Source: Desulfocapsa sp. | GTDB lineage: Bacteria; Desulfobacterota; Desulfobulbia; Desulfobulbales; Desulfocapsaceae | Assembly (NCBI GenBank): GCA_029935135.1 | Contig: JAOZKX010000070.1 | Coordinates: 1-8,373, forward strand | Reading direction: 5' to 3' | Length of the DNA: 8,373 bases | Part shown: one piece after another, positions 1-6,312 of the stretch | Layout of the letters: each line of letters opens with the position of its first letter | How positions within the stretch are numbered: the first letter of the stretch is position 1 | The notes under the pieces: model-generated | What the model was told of the DNA's origin: nothing | The model's input: only the letters and a program-made list of their open reading frames with translations | Database searches by the model: none | Translations under genes and position numbers: made by a program

Positions 1-1577
1 TGGAACAGACTGTTATGGGTAGTTACCAGTTCTCCGCTGATTTTCTGTAATATTATTTCACCGGACCAGCTGCCAGTTTGTGTGACAATTGGGAAGATCT
101 CTTCCTGGAGTCGTTGTTGTTCGTCTTCCGGGTAATATGTCGTCGCAATATCCTTACCTAATGGAGTAATCTGGTTTTTTTCTCCCAAAAGCGCAGCCAA
201 TGCGGCGTTAACATACTCAATGCGTCCATCAATTGCGGCCCATCCCATTCCCTGGCTGGATGTCTCGGCAAAGGTTTTGAACATTCTGAGCTGTTTTTCT
301 ACCTGAATCTTGTCCTCCAGCATCTTGTTGGCACTGTGAGCCAATTGATCGAGCTCGTGAAATCGAATTTTATCCAGTTCAACGGGCTGATTTGATATGG
401 CTGCCTGCTTGAAAAATGCAATAAGAACACCGAAATCATTTGTCAGTCTTTGGTTGAGACGATTGAATAAAAAGAGGAAAAGAATAAGCAGTGCCAGGGA
501 AAAAAAGATAAGAGAGAGAACTTTTTCTTTGATCCTGTTTGTTAATTCTGTTTGCATCTGAGCAATGTTTGTTTCCACATCATCAAGATAGACCCCGGCA
601 CCAAGAAGCCATTGCAGGTCTGGTATGCCATAGATAAAAGAGGTTTTAGGGGATTCAATGTCGGGAGTGGTTAACTTGGCGAGGGAGTAATAAATATAAT
701 CTCCGCCGGGAAGGAGAGCTGCTCTGTATTCTTTTTCAAAAAGTGCCCTGGTCTTTTCAGGGTTTTTATTGAAAACCTGCCATAGCTTCTTTTTCCCAGC
801 TATTAATGTTCCTTTGGAGACGAGGGCGTCCCCTGCAAATGTGTTGACAAAGATGTAGCCCTCTTTGCCAAATCGAATTCGACTGATATCTGCGAGTAAA
901 TCACTTTTTATCTGTTCTACAATATCATCAAGATATAGTCCGGATCCTAAAAACCACTTATATGGCTCAAAGCGTTTTACAAAAGATATTTTTTTGAAAG
1001 TATTTCCTTCGCTATCAGGTTTGCTCCAATGGTACTGATAAAATCCTTCACCTGATTGGCTGATGATTTTAATCATATCCTTAATAACGAATTTCCCATG
1101 ACTGTCTTGAAGGTTAAGCAGGTTCTTTCCTTCTATTTCCGGTTTGTCGGCAAAGAGTATTTCCACGCCGTCCAGACTGGTGGCAAAATAATAGCCACTC
1201 CCATTCTCAAAGCGGATATTTCGTAAGGCATCCAGGATCATTTTTTGGATTTCATCTTTGCTCTTTAACGCTTTGTTTTCGTGGTAGATGTTGTCTGCAA
1301 TAGAATGTGCTTCATAAACTCTCGATTTGATTTTCTCTCTGGTCAACTTTTCGCTTTGTGATTTTCCGTAGGCGATTGCCTGAGCAACTCGCATAACTTC
1401 TTCTTTTATTACCCTCTTCTGTTCGGCTATGTAATCACTGCGGATCTGTTGGGAGCTGTGAGTAAAGTCTCTATAGGAACGAATAATATCAATTGCAGTC
1501 ATGCATACAGCAATACCGACTATTAGAACAATGCCCCAGATTTGAATAAGTTTTGTGAATTGGGTTTTCTGTTTCAT
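1..1577 (-). CDS. Double-Cache, PAS-containing membrane sensor protein, C-terminal part cut by window edge
   Basis: The frame is open for 525 codons from the ATG at 1577 to the left edge with no stop, so the gene continues outside. Translated by hand, it has a short charged N terminus, a membrane helix at about residues 8-31, a long extracytoplasmic region, a second membrane helix at about 352-371, a HAMP-like linker at about 372-425 and a PAS domain from about 430 (GRIEYVNAAL near 451-460). The extracytoplasmic part holds two Cache_2-like modules: each ends in a matching motif, WFLGSGLYLDDI at 208-219 and WLLGAGVYLDDV at 323-334. Cache domains bind small extracellular ligands such as organic acids. 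The output domain (histidine kinase, diguanylate cyclase or other) lies beyond the edge and cannot be named. An in-frame TAG lies two codons before the ATG, so this is the longest possible start; no clear Shine-Dalgarno sequence is visible. Family call is confident, ligand and output are unknown. Confidence 0.9.
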   Translation of the reverse strand, partial: MKQKTQFTKLIQIWGIVLIVGIAVCMTAIDIIRSYRDFTHSSQQIRSDYIAEQKRVIKEEVMRVAQAIAYGKSQSEKLTREKIKSRVYEAHSIADNIYHENKALKSKDEIQKMILDALRNIRFENGSGYYFATSLDGVEILFADKPEIEGKNLLNLQDSHGKFVIKDMIKIISQSGEGFYQYHWSKPDSEGNTFKKISFVKRFEPYKWFLGSGLYLDDIVEQIKSDLLADISRIRFGKEGYIFVNTFAGDALVSKGTLIAGKKKLWQVFNKNPEKTRALFEKEYRAALLPGGDYIYYSLAKLTTPDIESPKTSFIYGIPDLQWLLGAGVYLDDVETNIAQMQTELTNRIKEKVLSLIFFSLALLILFLFLFNRLNQRLTNDFGVLIAFFKQAAISNQPVELDKIRFHELDQLAHSANKMLEDKIQVEKQLRMFKTFAETSSQGMGWAAIDGRIEYVNAALAALLGEKNQITPLGKDIATTYYPEDEQQRLQEEIFPIVTQTGSWSGEIILQKISGELVTTHNSLF

Positions 1578-1855
1578 TGTCTATGTAAATACAATATGGA
1601 TGAGAAGGTGTCTGAAAAGAGGGAAAGGAGGAGCGGTAAGGCAAGAATTTTTTTCATAGAAAAACTCTTTTTTGGGGGACAGAATTAGAGAATGGCTCTC
1701 TCAGACTGTTTTTCTTAGGAGAACAAATACATATCAAGTAGCAACAATCCTTTATTTATTTAATCACACAGAGATTGATTTTCATATACATATTAAAAAA
1801 ATATGAAAGGCAGGCGTTGCCGTGAGGAGTGTTCAATCGTATTGGCGAAGCAGAT
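1578..1855. other. AT-rich intergenic region between two minus-strand genes
   Basis: This 278-bp gap separates the sensor gene from the small gene upstream of it on the same strand. I found no convincing open frame and no confident sigma-70 promoter on the minus strand. It contains runs of A and T and one AT-rich inverted repeat, listed separately. The length suggests that the sensor has its own promoter here, but that is inference. Confidence 0.6.
1780..1808. repeat. AT-rich inverted repeat, possible weak terminator or operator
   Basis: TTTCATAT at 1780-1787 is matched by its perfect reverse complement ATATGAAA at 1801-1808 with 13 bases between. It sits about 48 bp downstream of the stop codon of the small minus-strand gene. 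The spacer contains an A/T run, but the stem has almost no G or C, so it is a poor intrinsic terminator. It could equally be a protein-binding site or chance in AT-rich DNA. Confidence 0.35.
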
Positions 1856-2203
1856 TTACTGTACTTTCATGGTGTCTTTTTCATCAATAAAATGGTGAAT
1901 ATCCTGAGACTTTTCTTTGTCCTGCAGCATCTCTCTGGCCTCACTCTCGCTTATCTGCATAGATTTTGCAATGTCGGCCACGGTGTAGCAGGGTTGCCCG
2001 TCGGGGGCGTAGCCCTTTGCCTGTAGATCTGGAAAACAACTATGGGTTGCGCTGCCGGATGCATTGAGAAGTATTTCCCGTATTTCTTCAGGTCCATAAA
2101 GAATAAGCCATTCCACAGCCGCCGACCAGAGTTTTGCATCCACTGTCGGATGCTTCAGGACTTTCATTGCCGATTCCAGGTCCCATTCTTCCTGTATACC
2201 CAT
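1856..2203 (-). CDS. Conserved-looking hypothetical protein, 115 residues, possible C-terminal helix-turn-helix
   Basis: I do not recognise a named family. The product is small, soluble and acidic, with no signal peptide or membrane helix. The first half is predicted helical (about 8-48, including a Trp-rich stretch near 26-36). A short loop with two cysteines follows (C56 and C72). Residues 73-95 (YTVADIAKSM, then ISESEAREML) resemble a helix-turn-helix, in the pattern 'tyr-thr-val-x-asp-ile-ala ... ile-ser-glu-x-glu-ala' seen in many DNA-binding or adaptor domains. The ATG at 2203 has a good ribosome site on the minus strand (AAGGA, at 2210-2214, six bases before the start), and a promoter-like sequence lies just upstream. 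It is divergent from the SPFH operon, so a local regulatory role is possible but not shown. Confidence 0.75.
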   Translation of the reverse strand: MGIQEEWDLESAMKVLKHPTVDAKLWSAAVEWLILYGPEEIREILLNASGSATHSCFPDLQAKGYAPDGQPCYTVADIAKSMQISESEAREMLQDKEKSQDIHHFIDEKDTMKVQ

Positions 2204-2209
2204 CTCTTT

Positions 2210-2214
2210 TCCTT
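2210..2214 (-). promoter_or_regulatory. Ribosome binding site of the 115-residue protein gene
   Basis: On the minus strand AAGGA lies six bases upstream of the ATG at 2203. It supports that start and supports the gene being real, rather than the overlapping plus-strand frames, which have no such signal. Confidence 0.65.
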
Positions 2215-2230
2215 ATTTGTAGGTTTTTTC

Positions 2231-2259
2231 TTTTCTGTACGATCTGCCTGTACTATAAT
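2231..2259 (+). promoter_or_regulatory. Candidate promoter of the SPFH/zinc-ribbon operon
   Basis: A perfect TATAAT occurs at 2254-2259, 47 bp upstream of the SPFH start codon. The -35 position (about 2231-2236, TTTTCT) is a poor match, so an activator may be needed. A direct repeat CTGTAC occurs at 2235-2240 and 2248-2253, 13 bp start to start, overlapping the -35/-10 spacer. It could be a regulator site, but is short enough to be chance. Confidence 0.5.
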
Positions 2260-2279
2260 TCGTAAATGAGTTGACGCAA
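2252..2279 (-). promoter_or_regulatory. Candidate sigma-70 promoter for the 115-residue protein gene
   Basis: Reading the minus strand, TTGCGT (2279-2274) and TATAGT (2257-2252) are separated by 16 bases. Each box matches most of the sigma-70 consensus. The gene start at 2203 lies about 49 bases downstream of the -10 box. The -10 box overlaps the opposite-strand TATAAT, so the two promoters could not easily be occupied together. Confidence 0.45.
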
Positions 2280-2295
2280 TGGACAAAAAAAAATC

Positions 2296-2301
2296 AGGGA
2301 G
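2296..2301 (+). promoter_or_regulatory. Ribosome binding site that sets the SPFH gene start
   Basis: AGGGAG lies five bases upstream of the ATG at 2307. A TTG codon in the same frame at 2271 would add 12 residues but has no comparable site and lies close to the promoter -10 box, so 2307 is preferred. A run of nine A (2285-2293) directly precedes this site. Confidence 0.7.
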
Positions 2302-2306
2302 ATCCC

Positions 2307-3437
2307 ATGAATCGATTTGACAGCGCAGTGTTTCTTGAAAATATAGAGTGGTTTGATGAGACGGGTGAAGAGCTTGTACATCGTCTTCCAGACAACGGCT
2401 CTGGTGAAATCAAATGGGGGGCCCAGCTAACAGTTCGTGAAAGCCAGGCGGCAGTTCTTTTTTATCAGGGCAAGGCTTGTGATGCGTTTGGACCAGGTCG
2501 TCATACCTTGAAAACCCATAATCTTCCCATTCTCACGAAAATACTCTCCCTGCCATGGGGCGGAGACAGCCCTCTGCGTGCCGAGGTGTATATGGTGAAT
2601 CTCAAATATTTCACCAATCTGAAGTGGGGGACGAGAAATCCTGTTGCCTTTAGAGATAAGGAACTGGGGCTGGTTCGTTTACGCGCCCATGGTGTCTTTA
2701 ATATACAGATTGTGCAGCCGGTGCTTTTTATTAATTCAATTGTCGGTACTATGGGCAAGTTTAGCACTGAAGATATTGCCAACTATTTGAAACGGGTCAT
2801 TGTTTCACGGTTTAATGATTATCTGGGTGAATATCTGGATACTCTTTTTAATCTGCCCGGTAAATTTGATGAATTTTCCATTGGTTTGCAGAAGCGACTG
2901 GTTGGAGATTTCGGTCACTTCGGCCTGCACCTCAGCCACCTCTATATCACTTCCATTACCCCACCGGAAGAAGTACAGAAGGCCATTGATGATAAGAGTC
3001 GTATGAGTATCCTCGATGATATGGATAAACTGGTAAAGATGAAGGCGGCCATGGCCATGGAAAAAGCAGCAGAAAGCCAGGGGGAAGCCGGTGCCGGGAT
3101 TGGTATGGGGATGGGCATGATGATGCCTGCCATGTTTGCAGCAAGCAGTGCCAGGCAGGAGAGTGAGGCAGTAGTACCTAAAAACAAGATAGCCTGCCCA
3201 GATTGCCAGAATATGATACCTGATGATGCAAGATTTTGTCCCCTTTGCGGACATCAGCAACTGGTGCTTGGTCAGTGTGTAAACTGTGGCAAGAATCTTT
3301 CTCCCAATGCAAAATTCTGTTCAAAATGCGGTCATCCATCCAGTGAAAAGCCACAGGTTAAAATTTGTTCCTTTTGTCAGGAAGAAAATGTTCCGGGGGC
3401 CTCCTTTTGCAATCAGTGCGGGCAGAAGTTAGGCTGA
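2307..3437 (+). CDS. SPFH (band 7) domain protein with three C-terminal zinc ribbons, YdjI-like
   Basis: The 376-residue product has an SPFH-type domain at about residues 10-220, with the family look of 'virion core protein'/YdjI relatives: VRESQAAVLFYQGKACDAFG near 43-62, GPGRHTL at 62-68, and SITPPEEVQKAIDDK near 216-230. A helical stretch (about 220-258) follows, then a Gly/Met-rich hydrophobic segment (about 261-280). Three four-cysteine zinc ribbons end the protein: C297/C300/C311/C314, C324/C327/C338/C341 and C354/C357/C368/C371. There is no signal peptide. In Bacillus subtilis, YdjI is reported to act with YdjG/YdjH in bringing PspA to the membrane; here no PspA gene is visible. Likely role: cytoplasmic or membrane-associated oligomeric scaffold whose zinc ribbons bind partners. 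First gene of a likely operon; the next gene starts 44 bp after its stop. Family call is good, function is inference. Confidence 0.88.
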   Translation: MNRFDSAVFLENIEWFDETGEELVHRLPDNGSGEIKWGAQLTVRESQAAVLFYQGKACDAFGPGRHTLKTHNLPILTKILSLPWGGDSPLRAEVYMVNLKYFTNLKWGTRNPVAFRDKELGLVRLRAHGVFNIQIVQPVLFINSIVGTMGKFSTEDIANYLKRVIVSRFNDYLGEYLDTLFNLPGKFDEFSIGLQKRLVGDFGHFGLHLSHLYITSITPPEEVQKAIDDKSRMSILDDMDKLVKMKAAMAMEKAAESQGEAGAGIGMGMGMMMPAMFAASSARQESEAVVPKNKIACPDCQNMIPDDARFCPLCGHQQLVLGQCVNCGKNLSPNAKFCSKCGHPSSEKPQVKICSFCQEENVPGASFCNQCGQKLG

Positions 3438-3481
3438 CAACAAGCAGCACAAATCACATGAAAATCTTATTCTGAACTGTT

Positions 3482-4729
3482 ATGGATCTTACCATTCAGC
3501 AGAGTTGCCCGTCCTGTGGCGCTGATATTGAACTTAATGAAGCAGACAGGCTCATTCGCTGTCCCTACTGCGATGTCAGAAATTTTATGGTCACTCGCGG
3601 CCCCCTTCGTTTTGTTCTGCCTGATAAAGCCCCCCCCCATATTGATCGCAGCTCTCTGTTTTTTGCTCCGTATCTTCGATTTAAGGGCAATGTTTATTAC
3701 TGTAAGGGGAAGTATCTAAAGTATAAGGTTGTTGATACAACTCTGCAGGGAATAAATGCGAGTGCCCTTCCTCCTTCACTTGGACTCAGGCCTCAGGCTA
3801 TGATGGTATCCCTTGTAACGGCTAAGGTGAAAGGTACCTTCCTGCGACAGACCATAAAAGCCAAAACTTTACTTGAACGGGCGGCCCTTCTTACAGAGAT
3901 AGATTCTGAAACCATCAGGGCTCCGTTTTATCATCGTGCTTTTATCGGTGAAACTCTCAGTTGTATCTATCTGCCGTTGTATATGGATAATGGTATACTG
4001 CATGACGGGGTGACTAATAAAGCGCTGTCCCGCGGCAGCAGCAGAGACAAAATGAAGGAAAGAGGTGTCCCTTATCGCGAAGCATGGACTCCCCATTTCC
4101 TGGCAACCCTCTGCCCCCACTGCGGCGACTCATTAACCGGAGAACGGGACAGTTTGATTCTTTCCTGTCATAATTGCCATTCGTCCTGGGAGGAAAAACT
4201 GGGGAAGTTTCATTCCATTGCCTGGAATTGTGTTGTCTCAAAGGAAAAAGAACCTTACTATCTTCCTTTCTGGAAAATGAGCGTGCGGGTAACGGGGGTT
4301 GCAATGGATACCCTGGCTGATTTTTTGCGGATTACCAATCAGCCTCTGGTTATTCAGCCCAAACATCAGGAAAGGGAGCTTGTTTTTGTCTTGCCGGCCT
4401 TTAAGGTGCGACCGTCAACATTTCTACGCCTTGGCAAGAATATGACGCTTAAACAGGAGGAAATTCCGCAAGGTGAAGCGCATATGGTGAAAAGGATGCA
4501 TCCGGTTACTTTGGCCAGAAAAGAGGGCATCCAGGCGCTGAAAAGTGTTCTTGCAGAGGCAGCATTGAATAAGAACAAACTATTGCCCCTGCTTCCGGAA
4601 ATGCATTTTCATCCGCTGACAACAGAGCTGACATATCTGCCTTTTTTTGATAAAGGCCATGACTTTGTCCAGGAGCAGACAGGGATTTCTCTATCAAAAG
4701 CCGTGTTGCGCTTTGGCAGGAAATTATAG
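3482..4729 (+). CDS. Two-zinc-ribbon protein of unknown function, internally duplicated
   Basis: The 415-residue product has no family name I can give. It has two Cys4 zinc ribbons, C9/C12/C27/C30 and C211/C214/C229/C232, the first resembling a TFIIB-type ribbon. Each ribbon is followed 30-33 residues later by a related motif (PYLRFKG at 63-69; PFWKMSV at 262-268), and each half ends with another (YLPLY at 163-167; YLPFF at 385-389). This suggests two copies of a roughly 200-residue unit. No signal peptide or clear membrane helix is visible. It follows the SPFH gene and runs two bases short of the deaminase gene, so co-expression is likely; a partner or adaptor role with the SPFH protein is inference. 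The ATG at 3482 lacks a good Shine-Dalgarno sequence but is just before the first ribbon, leaving no room for a later start. A run of nine C (3630-3638) lies inside the gene. Confidence 0.85.
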   Translation: MDLTIQQSCPSCGADIELNEADRLIRCPYCDVRNFMVTRGPLRFVLPDKAPPHIDRSSLFFAPYLRFKGNVYYCKGKYLKYKVVDTTLQGINASALPPSLGLRPQAMMVSLVTAKVKGTFLRQTIKAKTLLERAALLTEIDSETIRAPFYHRAFIGETLSCIYLPLYMDNGILHDGVTNKALSRGSSRDKMKERGVPYREAWTPHFLATLCPHCGDSLTGERDSLILSCHNCHSSWEEKLGKFHSIAWNCVVSKEKEPYYLPFWKMSVRVTGVAMDTLADFLRITNQPLVIQPKHQERELVFVLPAFKVRPSTFLRLGKNMTLKQEEIPQGEAHMVKRMHPVTLARKEGIQALKSVLAEAALNKNKLLPLLPEMHFHPLTTELTYLPFFDKGHDFVQEQTGISLSKAVLRFGRKL

Positions 4730-4731
4730 GA

Positions 4732-5253
4732 ATGGAGAGAATCGTGCCCGGCCATGAATACTTTATGAGTGCAGCTCTTGAACATGCAGCAGAGGCCCTG
4801 GCAATGGGTGATTTCCCGGTGGGTGCCGTGGTTGTGCATCAGGAGAGGATTGTTGCCACCGGCAAGAGAGCGCACAGCAGTGGTATAATGGAGAAAGTGA
4901 ATGAACTTGACCATGCTGAAATGATTGCTTTGCGTAGTTTTCTTGCGCAACAGACCGATATTGCTCCCGGTGAACTTATCGTTTATTCCACCATGGAACC
5001 GTGCCTGATGTGTTACTCGACGATGATACTCAATGGTATTCGAAATATCGTCTATGCGTATGAAGATGTTATGGGGGGAGGCACCAATCTGCCCCTTGCC
5101 CGGTTGAATCCCCTTTATGCTGAAATGGTGGTGAACATTACTCCACACATATTGCGTCGGCAAAGCCTTGAATTATTTAAACAGTTTTTTGCAAATCCCG
5201 AGACACTCTATTGGAAAAACTCTCTGCTTGCCGATTATACCCTTGAACGGTAA
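4732..5253 (+). CDS. Zinc-dependent nucleoside/nucleobase deaminase, TadA/CMP-deaminase fold
   Basis: The product, up to 173 residues, carries the deaminase signature: zinc-ligand and catalytic HAE at 61-63, and PCLMC at 90-94 with C91 and C94 as the other zinc ligands. FPVGAVVV (28-35) matches the second strand of the fold. Such enzymes hydrolytically deaminate a cytosine, adenine or guanine base, free or in RNA. The sequence after PCLMC (YSTMILNGI) differs from the usual TadA pattern (roughly A/S-G-A), so a tRNA-editing role is not assumed. Start choice is uncertain: ATG 4732 lies two bases after the previous stop and has only a distant AGGA (4718-4721), whereas GTG 4744 has GGAG (4734-4737) six bases ahead and would give a protein beginning MPGHEYFM. 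The tight coupling implies co-translation with the preceding gene. Substrate unknown. Confidence 0.88.
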   Translation: MERIVPGHEYFMSAALEHAAEALAMGDFPVGAVVVHQERIVATGKRAHSSGIMEKVNELDHAEMIALRSFLAQQTDIAPGELIVYSTMEPCLMCYSTMILNGIRNIVYAYEDVMGGGTNLPLARLNPLYAEMVVNITPHILRRQSLELFKQFFANPETLYWKNSLLADYTLER

Positions 5254-5291
5254 TTGAAATCCTAAACCCTTCGCCTTTTTCTTATAAAATT

Positions 5292-6299
5292 ATGACTGCT
5301 AATGCCAGAACCGTCGGTTTCCAATCCGGCGAACGAAATATCTTTTTTCATATCCTTACCGCCTGCAATCTTTCCTGTCGGCACTGTTATATTAATACAA
5401 GCCAGCATGGCACCGAGACTCTGTCAAGGGAGACCATGGAAGCATGGCTTGAACTATTTGCAGACAAAACAAAAAAGTCCAATGTGATATTTCTCGGCGG
5501 GGAACCCACCATGCACCCTGACCTTGCCTTTGCCATCAGCAAGGCCAAGTCACTGGGGATGGCGGTGACTGTGGATTCCAATGGCTATCTCTTTAATGAT
5601 TTACTGGAAAAAAGCAGCCCGGATCTCCTCGATTATTTGAGCTTTAGTCTTGACGGGCCAGACAGTTTGGTCAATGATCCAATTCGGGGGGAGGGTGTCT
5701 TTGATGTGTGTACGGAAAATATGCGCAAGGCTGTGGCCATGGGCTATAATGTGTCCGTAATTTATACAGTCTCCAATTTGAATATTGATCATCTGCATCG
5801 GATGATTCCACTGCTTTCAGCAATTGGAGTAAAGCGGTTTTTTATACAGGTGATTGGTCTGCGTGGTAATTCTGCTCAGGACAGCGGGGGAGGAAATGGC
5901 TGGCAGGTAAGTCCGAAACAGTGGCTTGATACAGTTCCTGCAGTGGCCCAGCAGGCAGCAGATGCCGGTATTCATGTTACCTTCCCCAAAGTTTTTCTGG
6001 AAGCAGATGAACCATTTGAATGTGCAGGGCTGGTCACAGAAAATTTCTTTATTTTCCCAAATGGCAGGGTGTATCACTGCCCACTTTGTGAGGATCATCC
6101 CATCCATGCGTTGGAAATCCGGGATAATATACTCGTAGCCAATCCGGGACTTACTGAAGATAATTTTTTTCAGCTGAATATTGCCGAAGGCTGTGTCATG
6201 AATAAGCTCCTGCAGCCCGATACCAATTCCTATTATTCTGAAGGGAAGCCGATTCACAGGATTTCCTGTTGTCTTTTAAAGCAGGAAATTCTTCCTTAA
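5292..6299 (+). CDS. Radical SAM protein with Cys-rich C-terminal region
   Basis: The 335-residue product has the radical SAM cluster motif CNLSCRHC (C25, C29, C32), followed by LGGEPTMHP (68-76), the usual SAM-binding GGE motif, and a TIM-barrel-like pattern including SFSLDGP (117-123). The C-terminal third holds C244, C263, C266, C301, C326 and C327, suggesting an auxiliary iron-sulfur cluster as in SPASM or twitch domains. The overall style is of the PqqE/MoaA/NifB-like group. No short precursor-peptide gene is visible next to it, so a peptide-maturation role is not supported here. The start ATG has no clear Shine-Dalgarno sequence. It is the last gene of the likely operon, 38 bp after the deaminase, and converges on pyruvate kinase. 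Reaction and substrate are unknown. Confidence 0.9.
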   Translation: MTANARTVGFQSGERNIFFHILTACNLSCRHCYINTSQHGTETLSRETMEAWLELFADKTKKSNVIFLGGEPTMHPDLAFAISKAKSLGMAVTVDSNGYLFNDLLEKSSPDLLDYLSFSLDGPDSLVNDPIRGEGVFDVCTENMRKAVAMGYNVSVIYTVSNLNIDHLHRMIPLLSAIGVKRFFIQVIGLRGNSAQDSGGGNGWQVSPKQWLDTVPAVAQQAADAGIHVTFPKVFLEADEPFECAGLVTENFFIFPNGRVYHCPLCEDHPIHALEIRDNILVANPGLTEDNFFQLNIAEGCVMNKLLQPDTNSYYSEGKPIHRISCCLLKQEILP

Positions 6300-6312
6300 G
6301 TGGCTCCCCATA

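Noticed and set aside
1829..2269. Plus-strand frames of 65 and 75 residues overlapping the 115-residue minus-strand gene
   Set aside because: They are antisense to a gene with a good ribosome site and a more protein-like composition, and lack start signals of their own.
2285..2293. Run of nine A before the SPFH ribosome site as a phase-variation tract
   Set aside because: A-rich leaders are common, and nothing else points to variation.
5292..6299. Viperin-like antiviral radical SAM enzyme
   Set aside because: Although it is near a deaminase and an SPFH gene, the cluster motif CNLSCRHC and GGEPTMHP together with C-terminal cysteines fit the PqqE/MoaA-like group, and the viperin motifs I know are absent.
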